Assembly: GCA_002715505.1 (NCBI GenBank)
Contig: PAZF01000017.1
Span: 62,001-126,000 of the forward strand
Direction: 5' to 3'
Length of the DNA: 64,000 bases
From: Candidatus Pelagibacterales bacterium
GTDB taxonomy: Bacteria > Pseudomonadota > Alphaproteobacteria > TMED109
The notes below the pieces were generated by a model, which was given only the letters and a program-made list of their open reading frames with translations, did not search any database and was not told the DNA's origin. Below are positions 42,494 to 52,409 of this stretch, piece by piece; the first letter of the stretch is position 1; each line of letters begins with the position of its first letter. The position numbers and the translations under genes are program-made.

Positions 42494-43276
42494 TTATAAA
42501 AATTTTTGCAATTTTTTTAGCAAAGTATTGTGTATAGTAGGATTGTTAGCTGCACAAATAGTATCATTTGAACCAACTTTTTTTCCATCCCACGTAGTTA
42601 TAATACCTCCTGCCATACGAATTATAGGCTCCACAGCTGCCACGTCCCATATTTTAATGTCTTTTTCTATAACAGCGTCAATTATACCTTCTGCACATCT
42701 AAGATATCCAATAACATCAGTGCCCCACCTAATGAAATTGCATTTATTAAATATAGTTTTTTTTAAATCATTGAAGTTATTGAACATATTAGGGTCAGTA
42801 CATGCTATAGTAGCATCCGATAAATTCATAATATTAGATGTATTTATTTTTTTTTTATTTAAAAAAGAAGCGTTATGATTATTCCAATATCTTTCCTTTA
42901 ATATTGGCTGATCAACTAAACCTAAAATTATATCGTCCTTATATTTTAAGGAAACCATAAACCCAAAAAGAGGTATTCCTGAAGCGAAAGCTTTTGTTCC
43001 ATCTATAGGATCAATTATCCAGGTAAAATCTGAACCTTTGTTAGTAAATCCTTTTTCTTCTCCTAAAATGTTATGAGAAGGAAATTTTGAAAAAATAGCT
43101 TTTCTGACAATGTTCTCTATTTTAATATCAATATTAGTAACTAGTTCTTTTCTTTTATTAGAGTTTTTAAAGGTTTTCTTGAGCTTTTTAGATTTATAAT
43201 GTTTAAAAAGTATCTTGCCAGCCTCATCAGCAAGATAATGAGCAAAAGATAAGTACTTTTTATTTTCTAAAATCAT
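42494..43276 (-). CDS. hisN: Inositol monophosphatase-family, probable histidinol-phosphatase
   Basis: 260 residues. Mg-dependent phosphatase fold: ILGEEKG (Glu73/Glu74), WIIDPIDGTKAF (Asp89, Asp92) and the late KIWDVAAVEPIIRMAGG aspartate bind metals. The KAFASGIPLFGFMVSL wording and the RWGTDVIGYLRCAEG segment resemble the HisN branch, which makes histidinol from its phosphate, more than SuhB. CysQ or inositol monophosphatase activity cannot be excluded. It is divergent from bamD with only a 19-base gap, so promoters overlap coding sequence. Confidence 0.8.
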   Translation of the reverse strand: MILENKKYLSFAHYLADEAGKILFKHYKSKKLKKTFKNSNKRKELVTNIDIKIENIVRKAIFSKFPSHNILGEEKGFTNKGSDFTWIIDPIDGTKAFASGIPLFGFMVSLKYKDDIILGLVDQPILKERYWNNHNASFLNKKKINTSNIMNLSDATIACTDPNMFNNFNDLKKTIFNKCNFIRWGTDVIGYLRCAEGIIDAVIEKDIKIWDVAAVEPIIRMAGGIITTWDGKKVGSNDTICAANNPTIHNTLLKKLQKFL

Positions 43277-43295
43277 TATATTATTATTTATTTAT

Positions 43296-44096
43296 ATGTA
43301 TAAAAATATGCCATTACTTTATAAATACAAATTATTTTTTTTAAAGCTTATTGTAACTCTTCTATTAACTATAATTTTCTCTTGCTCAGGTAATAAGAAA
43401 AAAGAAATAGTATATGAAGAAAGAAGCTTGAGCGTTATTTACAATAGTGCATTAGTAAAACTTAAGAGTAAAAATTATGATGACGCTATTCTTGAATTTG
43501 ATGAAGTAGAGAGACAACATCCTTATTCTGTTTGGGCTAGAAAGTCTATACTGATGTCATCATATTCTAGCTATAAAAATAGAGATTTTATAAAAGCAGA
43601 GGTTAATTTGAAAAGGTATATAGGATTATATCCTGCCTCTAATTTAGTACCCTATGCCCAATATCTATTAGCAATGTGCTATTACGATCAAATAATTGAT
43701 AATAAAAGGGATCAGACTGCAGTAAGTAATGCTTATCAAACTTTTAAACTAATACTTGATAGGTATCCTGATACTGCATATGCAAAAGATTCTTATTATA
43801 AACTGATTTTTTTAGAAGATATCATGGCAGCTAAAGAAATGAATATAGCGAAAACTTATTTTTCATTAAAAAAATATATAGCAGCTGCTAAAAGGTTTAA
43901 AAATATTGTTAATAATTATCAAACCACTTCTTTTGTTCCAGAAGCATTGCATAGGTTGGTTGAAGTTTATTTAATATTAGGAGTTACTGAGGAAGCTTTG
44001 CTTAATGCACGGGTATTAGGACATAACTTTCCTGATAGTAAGTGGTATAAATACAGTTATAAATTATTAGAAGAAAAAAAACTTTTAAATAAATGA
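43296..44096 (+). CDS. bamD: Outer membrane assembly lipoprotein BamD
   Basis: 266 residues. N-terminal membrane signal ends in IFSC with the lipidated Cys30. TPR-like repeats follow: YNSALVKLKSKNYDDAILEFDEVERQHPYS, then RDFIKAEVNLKRYIGLYP, then AYQTFKLILDRYPDTAYAKDS, then KYIAAAKRFKNIVNNYQ. BamD joins BamA in folding outer-membrane beta barrels. A second ATG at 43308 is a possible start. It overlaps recN by four bases (ATGA). Confidence 0.93.
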   Translation: MYKNMPLLYKYKLFFLKLIVTLLLTIIFSCSGNKKKEIVYEERSLSVIYNSALVKLKSKNYDDAILEFDEVERQHPYSVWARKSILMSSYSSYKNRDFIKAEVNLKRYIGLYPASNLVPYAQYLLAMCYYDQIIDNKRDQTAVSNAYQTFKLILDRYPDTAYAKDSYYKLIFLEDIMAAKEMNIAKTYFSLKKYIAAAKRFKNIVNNYQTTSFVPEALHRLVEVYLILGVTEEALLNARVLGHNFPDSKWYKYSYKLLEEKKLLNK

Positions 44097-45769
44097 TAAA
44101 ACTTATCTTTATTAAAAATATTGTCTTAATAGAAACTTTAAAAATTGATTTTGAAAAAGGATTGACAGTTTTCTCAGGAGAAACCGGCGCCGGAAAATCT
44201 GTTCTATTGCATTGTATTAGTTTAGCCACTGGAAGAAGATCAGACATAAGTTTTTTAAGGAAAGGTGTAAATGAAGGCAGTGTGACTGTTGAATTTAATA
44301 TAGAAAATAATATAGCATTAAAAGATGTATTGCATGAGCAAGGAATTAGTATAGATAATAATCAAATCTTTTTGAGGCGAGTGTTATACAAAGATGGTAA
44401 AAGTAAAGCTTTTATAAATGATAACCCTGTAACTGTAGGGTTTTTAAAAAAAATAGGAGCTTCCTTAATAGAATTACATGGGCAGAACGAAAAAATAGGA
44501 CTTTTAGATCCCGGAACACATATTAAACTTTTAGACAAATATGGAGAAAACTTAGAACTTCTTTTAGAAGTAGAAAAAAAATATGATAATTATGAAAAAC
44601 TTTCTCAGATTTATTTTAATGCAAAAGAATTGGATAAGAATAAGGAAAAATATGCAACAGAACTTAAAAATAATATCAGTTTATTAAAAAAGCTAGATTT
44701 AAAAGAAGACGAAGAAAAAAAATTAAAAGCAAAAAAGTCTTTTCTTATGCAGTACGAAAAAATATTTAAGATAATAAATAATGTCTATTTTTTACTAAAT
44801 GATGATAACAGTAGCCTAAGCAGTGACTTATCAAGTAATGCCGCTAAACTTGAAGGTATAATTGGAGAAGAAGATGATATCGATGAGCTTAAGCAAATTA
44901 ACGAATCACTAAATCATATTTTAATTGAGTCTAAAGAAGTAATAAATAATATAATAAATATAAAGGAAAAGTATCACTTCGATCCAAAAGAGTTAGAAGA
45001 GATAGAGCAAAGACTATTTGATATAAATAATTTATCAAGAAAATTTGAGGCCGAACCAGGAAATTTTAGAAAAATATTAAATTCTTTCGAAGAAAACTTA
45101 AAAAATCTTGATTATGAGGTACAAAAAATAGATGAAATTAAAAATAAGCTTGAAAAAGCTAGAGTTAGTTATCAAAGTTCCTGTAGAAAACTTTCTGAAA
45201 AAAGAATAGCTACTTCCAAAAAGCTAGAAAATGATATTAACAAAGAACTTAAGCCACTAAAACTATTAGATGCTAATTTTAAAGTAGAATTTTTAGTTAA
45301 AGAAGAAGAGAATTGGAATAGAAATGGATCAGAAAAAGTAAGATTTTTAGTTAGATTAAATAGGGGAACTAAAGAAGCTGAAATTCATAAAATATCATCC
45401 GGTGGAGAGTTATCTAGGCTTATGTTAGCAATTAACTTAGTATTAGCCAAAAGTATTTCTCCTAAAACTTTAGTCTTTGACGAAGTGGACAGCGGTGTTA
45501 GTGGAGCAGTTGCTGACTCTGTAGGCTCAAGACTATCAGAACTATCGAGAATGCAACAAGTTTTAGTTGTCACGCATTTGCCTCAAGTAGCATCAAGAGG
45601 CAATAATCACTACAGATCTTTTAAGTTTAATAATGAAACAGAAACTTTTACAGGCATACAAAAATTGAATAAAGAAAAAAGAGTTGAGGAAATAGCTAAA
45701 ATGATTTCTGGAGAATTTATTACAGACGAAGCTATTAAAGTTGCCAGTCAGCTCTTGGATGAAAAATAA
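44093..45769 (+). CDS. recN: DNA repair protein RecN
   Basis: 558 residues, SMC-like ATPase for double-strand break repair. Walker A GETGAGKS (29-36), long coiled-coil arms with low-complexity Lys/Glu/Asn sequence, ABC signature KISSGGELSRLMLA and Walker B KTLVFDEVDSGVSG, then VVTHLPQVAS. The bamD-recN-ligA order is a common alphaproteobacterial continuation of the dcw cluster. ligA begins six bases after its stop. Confidence 0.95.
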   Translation: MIKLIFIKNIVLIETLKIDFEKGLTVFSGETGAGKSVLLHCISLATGRRSDISFLRKGVNEGSVTVEFNIENNIALKDVLHEQGISIDNNQIFLRRVLYKDGKSKAFINDNPVTVGFLKKIGASLIELHGQNEKIGLLDPGTHIKLLDKYGENLELLLEVEKKYDNYEKLSQIYFNAKELDKNKEKYATELKNNISLLKKLDLKEDEEKKLKAKKSFLMQYEKIFKIINNVYFLLNDDNSSLSSDLSSNAAKLEGIIGEEDDIDELKQINESLNHILIESKEVINNIINIKEKYHFDPKELEEIEQRLFDINNLSRKFEAEPGNFRKILNSFEENLKNLDYEVQKIDEIKNKLEKARVSYQSSCRKLSEKRIATSKKLENDINKELKPLKLLDANFKVEFLVKEEENWNRNGSEKVRFLVRLNRGTKEAEIHKISSGGELSRLMLAINLVLAKSISPKTLVFDEVDSGVSGAVADSVGSRLSELSRMQQVLVVTHLPQVASRGNNHYRSFKFNNETETFTGIQKLNKEKRVEEIAKMISGEFITDEAIKVASQLLDEK

Positions 45770-45775
45770 AATAAA

Positions 45776-47788
45776 ATGATCAGTAAAATAGATGCAAAAA
45801 AAAAAATAAGTGAACTTGTCGAACAAATTAATTATCATGACGAATTGTATTATAAAAAGAATTACCAAGAAATTTCAGATGAAGAATATGATAAATTAAG
45901 AAGAGAATTATTGGAGTTAGAAAAAAATTTTCCAGAAATAAAGTTAAAAAACAGTCCAAATAAAACTATAGGTAAAATTGATAATAATCAATTTAGAACA
46001 ATAAAGCATAATTCACCAATGCTTTCATTAAATAATGCTTACAGTATTGATGAAGTTGAAAGTTTTTATAATAAAACTTTTAATTCCTTGAATAAAAATT
46101 TTCTTATTTTAGCTGAAACAAAAGTTGATGGTCTTTCAGCTTCTTTAAGATATGAAAATAGAAAACTTAAAATTGGGCTTACTAGAGGTGATGGTGTAAA
46201 AGGTGAAGATATAACTAGAAATTTAGAATTTGTAGAAGGAATAAAAAAAAAACTTCCTTCTGAATTTCCAGAAAATCTAGAAATAAGAGGAGAGATTTTT
46301 ATTAAGAAAAATATTTTTGAAGAGCTTAACAAAAAAAGAAAGGATCAAGGAAAGCCTTTATTTTCTACACCTAGAAATGCAGCAGCTGGATCTGTTAGAC
46401 AATTAGATCCGGAAATTGCTAAGGAGAGAAAACTTAGTTTTTATGGTTATACTGTAATAGGAGATAAAAGTTTTTTCGGAAACTCGATCAGCAAAATTAG
46501 AGATATTTTAAAGATATTTAATTTTTCTTTAAACCATCCTGCCAAATTATGTTCCAGCTTAGATGAAATGGTAAAATTTTATAAAAAAGTAAGAGATATG
46601 AGAAGTTCATTAAACTATGATATTGATGGTATAGTTTACAAATTAGATAACATAGAAGAACAAAAAAAATTGGGACAGACTGCTAGATTTCCAAGATGGG
46701 CATTAGCTCACAAATTCCCTGCAGAAAATGCTATTACCACTTTAAAAGAAGTTTCTTTTCAGGTTGGCAGAACAGGGACAATAACACCTGTTGCTATTTT
46801 AGGAGAGGTTACAATTGGCGGAGTTAAAATTAATAGAGCAACTTTACATAACCAAGATGAGATAAGAAGATTAGGTTTATCTTTAGGAGATACTATTAGT
46901 ATTCAGAGAGCGGGAGATGTAATTCCAAAAATTACCAGTGTTGTTAAAAAATCTATTAGGCCTGTTAAAATAATATTCCCAGAGCAATGTCCAAGTTGTG
47001 GAAGTGAACTTTATAGGCTTGAAAAAGAAGCGGCTATTAGATGTATAAATATTTCTAATTGTAAAGAACAAAATATAAGTAGCCTAGTACACTTTGTTTC
47101 CAGAAATGCTTTTGATATTCCAGGACTAGGAGAAAGACAAATTAGAATTTTTTGGAATAAAAAATTTATAAAAAACTTTTCTGATATTTTTTTATTAGAA
47201 GATAAAGTTATCAATAAAAAAATTATATTAAAAGATATAGAAGGCTTTGGAGAAAAAAGTATATCTAATTTATTTGAAGCCATTAACTCCAGAAGAAATG
47301 TTGCTTTTGATAGATTAATTTATTCTTTAGGTATTAGACATGTAGGACAGGGAATTGCTCTTATTATTTCTAGAAAATTTCAAAATATTGAAAAGTTTCT
47401 TAGTTATTTTATAGAATCTAAATCCGAAGAAAAGATAGAAGGGATAGGAGAAATAATCATTAATAGTGTAACTAGTTATTTACAAAACTCAGAAAATTTT
47501 GAAGAAATAAAGAAACTATTAAAAATAATTAATATTAAGTATGAATCTAATATAAGCAATAAATTTACAAATAAAGTAATAGTTATTACAGGCTCTTTTC
47601 AAAGTTTTTCGAGAAAAGTTATTGAGAAAAAGTTAATTGAAAAAGGTGCAAAAATTTCCTCTAGTGTTTCTAAAAAAACAGACTTTCTATTTTGTGGAGA
47701 AGATCCAGGAAGTAAGTTGGAAAAAGCTGAGAAACTAAATATTAAGATTTTGAATTCTGAAGACGTAATAGAAGAAATTAATGATTAA
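45776..47788 (+). CDS. ligA: NAD-dependent DNA ligase LigA
   Basis: 670 residues, full family length. Seals nicks using NAD+. Ia domain at the N-terminus (YHDELYYKK), adenylation motif KVDG (Lys116), ARFPRWALAHKFPAE, OB fold with GRTGTITPVA, a zinc finger (CPSCGSELY...RCINISNCKE), helix-hairpin-helix repeats (DIPGLGE, IEGFGEKS, GIRHVGQG, IEGIGE) and a C-terminal BRCT domain (VIVITGSFQSFSRK). Its stop shares TTAA with the stop of the gene on the other strand. Confidence 0.97.
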   Translation: MISKIDAKKKISELVEQINYHDELYYKKNYQEISDEEYDKLRRELLELEKNFPEIKLKNSPNKTIGKIDNNQFRTIKHNSPMLSLNNAYSIDEVESFYNKTFNSLNKNFLILAETKVDGLSASLRYENRKLKIGLTRGDGVKGEDITRNLEFVEGIKKKLPSEFPENLEIRGEIFIKKNIFEELNKKRKDQGKPLFSTPRNAAAGSVRQLDPEIAKERKLSFYGYTVIGDKSFFGNSISKIRDILKIFNFSLNHPAKLCSSLDEMVKFYKKVRDMRSSLNYDIDGIVYKLDNIEEQKKLGQTARFPRWALAHKFPAENAITTLKEVSFQVGRTGTITPVAILGEVTIGGVKINRATLHNQDEIRRLGLSLGDTISIQRAGDVIPKITSVVKKSIRPVKIIFPEQCPSCGSELYRLEKEAAIRCINISNCKEQNISSLVHFVSRNAFDIPGLGERQIRIFWNKKFIKNFSDIFLLEDKVINKKIILKDIEGFGEKSISNLFEAINSRRNVAFDRLIYSLGIRHVGQGIALIISRKFQNIEKFLSYFIESKSEEKIEGIGEIIINSVTSYLQNSENFEEIKKLLKIINIKYESNISNKFTNKVIVITGSFQSFSRKVIEKKLIEKGAKISSSVSKKTDFLFCGEDPGSKLEKAEKLNIKILNSEDVIEEIND

Positions 47789-48351
47789 GTATTTAATACT
47801 CTAGTGTACCAAAGTAATTCATCAAAAAATAGATTAAATCTTTTATCAGCGTCTAACTCATCTGAGGGTAAACCTTTTTTATCAAAAAAGTGTGATATTT
47901 TAGGTTGATACATACCAAACTTAATAGGAGGGCAACCTAATTGAGACAGCATTGCCCTAAGGGGGCTCTGTACTCTTATTCCAGCAAAATCTCCACTAGA
48001 ATAAGTACAAACACAAGAAGGCTTTCTATTAAATTCAGAGTAATAATAGTTAAAAATATTTATTAAAGCTGGCGGAGGCATATGATTATATTCAGCACTA
48101 ACTACAATAAATGCATTTGATTTTTTTAAAACTCTTTGAATTTTTTTTATATTTTCTGGAACTTTAGATTTTTGAAAGTCAGCATACCGTTTATCTAACA
48201 ATGGTAGTTTAACTTCAAGAGGATCGACTATACTAGATTTATGTCCCTTGCTTTTAATTTTTCTGTTTATAAAGTCAACGAATCTAATTCCAAGTCTTTT
48301 TTTTCTTGTTGATCCATACAGTATAGTAAAGTTATACATATTACTTTTCAT
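47785..48351 (-). CDS. NADPH-dependent FMN reductase-family flavoprotein
   Basis: 188 residues from the ATG at 48351, which overlaps the pepP stop as ATGA; longer frames add residues inside pepP. Flavodoxin-like fold: FTILYGSTRKKRLGIRFVDF forms the phosphate loop, PLLDKRYADF, then VVSAEYNHMPPPALINIFNYY is the family signature, with YSSGDFAGIRVQSPLRAMLSQLG near the flavin ring. Likely a soluble NAD(P)H quinone, azo or FMN reductase; substrate unknown. It is the last gene of the minus-strand group with uvrD and pepP. Confidence 0.85.
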   Translation of the reverse strand: MKSNMYNFTILYGSTRKKRLGIRFVDFINRKIKSKGHKSSIVDPLEVKLPLLDKRYADFQKSKVPENIKKIQRVLKKSNAFIVVSAEYNHMPPPALINIFNYYYSEFNRKPSCVCTYSSGDFAGIRVQSPLRAMLSQLGCPPIKFGMYQPKISHFFDKKGLPSDELDADKRFNLFFDELLWYTRVLNT

Positions 48352-50126
48352 ATTTCTTTGCATTGTTTTTCTAACCACTTTAATTCTTTTTTATCTAAAT
48401 ATGGAGATATATTTCTTATAACACTTTTATGATAATTATTTAACCATTTCTTTTCTTCAGTATTTAAATGATTAACTTTTATGAGATCTTTTTCATAAGG
48501 AACTAGTGTAAGATTTTCTAATGTCAAAAAATTTTTATTATTTATCTTCAGATCTTTTGTATAAACTAAATTCTCAATCCTTATTCCATATTTACCATTT
48601 TTATATAAACCTGGTTCATTAGAAAAAACCATTCTTCCATAAATTGGAGATGTGCTCTTTAATGATATACTAAAAGGTCCCTCGTGCACATTCAAACAGA
48701 AACCCACACCATGACCTGTGCTGTGTGCAAAATCTTCTCCAATATCCCAAAGTTTTTGTCTAGCAAGCGTATCTAGAAATGAACCAGGTGATCCTGAAGG
48801 AAATTGACTTAAATTTAAACTTATATGGCCTTTTAAAACTGCGGTGTAATGATATTTAATGGTATTAGAAATCTTGTCAGATCTAGTTATCGTCCTTGTC
48901 ACATCAGTAGTTCCATAAAAATATTGCCCACCACTGTCTAACAATAAAATATCACTTCCGCTTATTTTTCTATTTGTAGAGCTATTAGGTTGGTAGTGAA
49001 TAATAGCACCATTTTTTCCTGCACCTGCTATAGTAGGAAAGGATGCACATATAAAATCAGAGTTTTTATATCGCAAGCTATCTATTTTTTTTACTACATC
49101 TAACTCGGAAACTGTTCCTTTGTAATTTTTATACCAATATAAAAATTTACATATAGCTATTCCATCTAGTATGTGAGCTTTTTTAAAACACTTTATTTCA
49201 GTAACATTCTTTATTGATCTATATGATAACATTACATCATTTTTAGATAACAAATTATTTGTAATTTTTTTTAATAAATTATAATTAAATAAACTTATTT
49301 TATTTTCATTTATAATGACTTTACTATTTTTAGAAATTTTTTTTTTTACTATTTCGTAAAGCTCATTTGAATTATATACCTTTGTTTCTTTACCAAGCTT
49401 TTTTTTAATTTTTTCGGGTAAATTTTTGTTTTCAAAAAAAAGCTTTTGATCATTTTTTCCTATCAAGGCACTACAAAAAGTTATTGGCGTGTGATCTAAA
49501 TCATTTCCTCTAAGGTTATTTAGCCATGCAATTGACTCACTATCTTGGGTAAAAATATAGTCAGCCTCTTCTTTTAAAAGGTATGAAAAAATTTTTTTTA
49601 ATTTTATTTTATTGGTTTCTCCAGTATATTTGGAAGAAAGAAAAAATATTTTATTTGTATTTTGAACCTTTAAGTTTCTTTTCCACAAAATATCAATTAA
49701 ATTTTTATCAAGTATTTTTATTTTTATATTTGTTTTTGTAATTACTTTTTTTAAATAATTAAATTCTACCAAGCTAAAAGTCCTGCTATCAATACCAATG
49801 CTTTTAAAACTATTATAATTTTTTTTTAGGAAATCTATAGGTTTAATATCTAATATATTTATAATTTCACATTTTAAATTTAATGTTTGCTGTTTAGCTT
49901 GTAAAAGATATCTACCATCAGTAAATAGATACAATTTTTTAGCAGTTATTAGCAATGAGCCTGCAGATCCAGAAAAACCCGAAATCCATTTCAATCTTTC
50001 TTTGTTTTTAGGCACATATTCAGAAAAATATTCATCGTTATGAGTTACAAAATAACTATCTATAGAATTCTTACGCATAAGCTTCCTAAGATCAGATACA
50101 TTATTTTTTGTATTATAATTAAACAT
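48348..50126 (-). CDS. Xaa-Pro aminopeptidase (M24B)
   Basis: 592 residues, the long three-domain aminopeptidase P form. Two creatinase-like N-terminal domains precede the pita-bread catalytic domain. Metal ligands: the two Asp of LLDSGGQYFYGTTDVTRT, His in STGHGVGFCLNVHEGP, Glu in FSNEPGLY and Glu in GIRIENLVY. Removes N-terminal residues ahead of proline, for peptide turnover. It overlaps uvrD by eight bases and the reductase by four, so the three genes form one transcript. Confidence 0.95.
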   Translation of the reverse strand: MFNYNTKNNVSDLRKLMRKNSIDSYFVTHNDEYFSEYVPKNKERLKWISGFSGSAGSLLITAKKLYLFTDGRYLLQAKQQTLNLKCEIINILDIKPIDFLKKNYNSFKSIGIDSRTFSLVEFNYLKKVITKTNIKIKILDKNLIDILWKRNLKVQNTNKIFFLSSKYTGETNKIKLKKIFSYLLKEEADYIFTQDSESIAWLNNLRGNDLDHTPITFCSALIGKNDQKLFFENKNLPEKIKKKLGKETKVYNSNELYEIVKKKISKNSKVIINENKISLFNYNLLKKITNNLLSKNDVMLSYRSIKNVTEIKCFKKAHILDGIAICKFLYWYKNYKGTVSELDVVKKIDSLRYKNSDFICASFPTIAGAGKNGAIIHYQPNSSTNRKISGSDILLLDSGGQYFYGTTDVTRTITRSDKISNTIKYHYTAVLKGHISLNLSQFPSGSPGSFLDTLARQKLWDIGEDFAHSTGHGVGFCLNVHEGPFSISLKSTSPIYGRMVFSNEPGLYKNGKYGIRIENLVYTKDLKINNKNFLTLENLTLVPYEKDLIKVNHLNTEEKKWLNNYHKSVIRNISPYLDKKELKWLEKQCKEI

Positions 50127-52257
50127 TTTTAGTTAGATATTCTATCTTTACCTTCTTAAGATTAGTCTTTGAAAAAGCAACCTCAGCGTTATTTCCTTCA
50201 ATGGTTTTTATAATTCCATATCCAAATTTTTGATGAAATACTTTGTCTCCTATTAATAATACATTATCTATTTTTAAAATATTTTTACCCATCGTACTAG
50301 TATAATTTGGATCGGTCATACCTTTGTTACTGCTAGTTTCAAAAAAAAGATTAGTTATTGAAATATTTTTTTCTGGTAATTCCTTTATAAACCTAGATGG
50401 AATAGAGAACAACCAATTCCCATGAATATACCTAGTATTAGCATATAAAATCCAAACATTTTTTTTGGCTCTAGTTATTCCGACATAAGCTAATCTCCTT
50501 TCCTCTTCTAGTCCTTCATTTGCACTTTCATCTATAGATCTTTTGTTAGGAAAGATTTCTTCTTCCCATCCTGGAAGAAAGACATTGTCAAACTCTAAAC
50601 CTTTTGCAGCATGAAGAGTTAACAAGTTTACGGAATCTTTTTTATTATTTATAGTGTTATCCATTACTAACTGAATATGTTCTAAAAAGCTATTTAAATT
50701 ATCAAACTCTGAGACTGCAGAAACCAATTCTTTTAAATTCTCTAATCTTCCTTCAGCTTCTACAGATTTATCATTTTGCCACATTTCTACATAACCAGAT
50801 TCCTCTAAAATTAATTCTACTAGATCTGAAGACGGTAGTTCATTAATTTTCTCTTTCCAATTTTTAATGGAATCTAAAAATTTTCTTACATTAATAGAGG
50901 TTTTCATATTGAAATGATTATTTTCTGAAAGATTTCTACAACTTTCTAGTAACGAAAGATTTTTTTTTCTAGCATTAGTTTCAATGTCCAGTAAGGATTT
51001 AGTTCCCAAGCCTCTTTTTGGGATATTAATTATTCTTTCAAATGCTAAATTATCAAAATCATTAGAAACTAATCTAAGATAGCCCATAGCATCTTTAATT
51101 TCTAATCTCTCGTAAAACTTTGTTCCTCCTATAATTTTATAAGGTAATCCTATTTTAATAAATCTATCTTCAAAAAATCTAGTCTGGTACGTGGCTCTTA
51201 CCAAGATAGCGAAAGAAGATAAATTGGATCCTTGACTATGAAGACTTTCAATCAAATCACTAACAGAAATAGCTTCCTCTTCACTGTTTGCTATATTAAT
51301 TATATTTATTTTTTCTCCTATAGTTTTTTTTGTCCAAAGATTTTTCCCCAACCTAGCTTTATTATTTTGTACTAGTCCGTTAGCTGCTTCCAAAATATTA
51401 ACAGTTGATCTGTAGTTTTCTTCTAATTTAATTAACTTAGTATCTTTAAAAGTATCTCCAAACTTAAGAATATTTTTAACTTCTGCTCCCCTCCAGGAGT
51501 AGATAGATTGGTCATCATCTCCAACAGCACAAATATTTTTATATTTATCAGCTAATAACTTTAACCACGTATGCTGACAAATATTAGTATCTTGATACTC
51601 ATCTACTAAAATATATTTAAATTGTTTTTGATATTGTAATAAAAGTTCAGAATTATTTTTAAAAATATTTATATTGTGCAGCAATAAATCTCCGTAATCT
51701 ACCACATTTAAGGTTAATAGCCTATTTTGATAGGTTTTGTAAATTTTGTTTCCCTTTACATTTCCGAACTCATGATCATTAGGTACATCCTCTGGATTTA
51801 ATCCTTTATCTTTCCATCTTTGTATTAAATTATGTAAAACTCTAGCAGGCCATCTTTTTTCATCAACATTATGGTAAGACAAGCATTGCTTTACTAATCT
51901 AATTTGATCATCAATGTCAATTATAGAGAATTGCGTTTTAAGTCCTGCTAATTCTGGATGCTTTCTTAAAATTCTTGCGCCCATGGAATGAAAAGTACCT
52001 ATCCACCATCCATCGGTGCTAATAGTGAGCATTTCTTCAACTCTTTGTTTCATTTCATTAGCAGCTTTATTAGTAAAAGTAACAGTTAATGTTTCGTAAG
52101 GACTGGCAAGCTTATTTCTTAAAATATTAGCCAACCTTGTTGTTAACACTTTAGTTTTTCCAGTCCCTGCACCTGCTAGTATTAAGAGAGGGCCTGATGT
52201 TTCTAAAACAGCTTTTTTTTGATTTTCGTTAAGTGATTCTAAAAAATTTAATGACAA
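50119..52257 (-). CDS. uvrD: DNA helicase II UvrD/PcrA type
   Basis: 712 residues, superfamily 1A 3'-5' helicase for nucleotide-excision and mismatch repair. Walker A GAGTGKT (29-35), TFTNKAANEMKQRV, IGTFHSMGARILR, DEYQDTN (motif II), GDDDQSIYSWRGA (III), LEENYRST (IV), NLLTLHAAKGLEFDNVFLPG (V) and GITRAKKN (VI). The C-terminal tail ends in a Tudor-like segment (IGDKVFHQKFGYGIIKTIEGNNAEVAF) typical of UvrD/PcrA. A small oxidase subunit gene lies 20 bases upstream on the same strand. Confidence 0.96.
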   Translation of the reverse strand: MSLNFLESLNENQKKAVLETSGPLLILAGAGTGKTKVLTTRLANILRNKLASPYETLTVTFTNKAANEMKQRVEEMLTISTDGWWIGTFHSMGARILRKHPELAGLKTQFSIIDIDDQIRLVKQCLSYHNVDEKRWPARVLHNLIQRWKDKGLNPEDVPNDHEFGNVKGNKIYKTYQNRLLTLNVVDYGDLLLHNINIFKNNSELLLQYQKQFKYILVDEYQDTNICQHTWLKLLADKYKNICAVGDDDQSIYSWRGAEVKNILKFGDTFKDTKLIKLEENYRSTVNILEAANGLVQNNKARLGKNLWTKKTIGEKINIINIANSEEEAISVSDLIESLHSQGSNLSSFAILVRATYQTRFFEDRFIKIGLPYKIIGGTKFYERLEIKDAMGYLRLVSNDFDNLAFERIINIPKRGLGTKSLLDIETNARKKNLSLLESCRNLSENNHFNMKTSINVRKFLDSIKNWKEKINELPSSDLVELILEESGYVEMWQNDKSVEAEGRLENLKELVSAVSEFDNLNSFLEHIQLVMDNTINNKKDSVNLLTLHAAKGLEFDNVFLPGWEEEIFPNKRSIDESANEGLEEERRLAYVGITRAKKNVWILYANTRYIHGNWLFSIPSRFIKELPEKNISITNLFFETSSNKGMTDPNYTSTMGKNILKIDNVLLIGDKVFHQKFGYGIIKTIEGNNAEVAFSKTNLKKVKIEYLTKNV

Positions 52258-52277
52258 TGCTTAATTTGGTTAATTGT

Positions 52278-52409
52278 TTAGCCTGTGAGAAAAATACTCA
52301 TTAAAACTAAAAGAATAGCAATAATTACACATCCTACAATAGTGTAATCAATAAAACCTTTCCAAGTTTTTTTATGATCTTCTAGATATTTTTTTTTATC
52401 ATATGACAT
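52278..52409 (-). CDS. aa3-type cytochrome c oxidase subunit IV (43 residues)
   Basis: A 43-codon frame with AAGGTG eight bases ahead of its ATG. The product has a short charged N-terminus (MSYDKKKYLEDHKKTWKGF) and one membrane helix (YTIVGCVIIAILLVLMSIFL). The hydrophilic arm with the HKxTWxGF motif just before the helix is the pattern of the bacterial aa3 oxidase subunit IV family (Pfam PF07835), a single-helix subunit of the alphaproteobacterial complex. It is divergent from ctaC, the subunit II gene, which supports the role. It also leads the uvrD-pepP run. Assigned by my translation and motif recognition. Confidence 0.78.
   Translation of the reverse strand: MSYDKKKYLEDHKKTWKGFIDYTIVGCVIIAILLVLMSIFLTG

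Noticed and set aside
42456-42878. 140-codon plus-strand frame opposite the histidinol-phosphatase gene
   Set aside because: It is the mirror of a gene with clear catalytic motifs and also overlaps the ETF-QO start; no recognisable protein.
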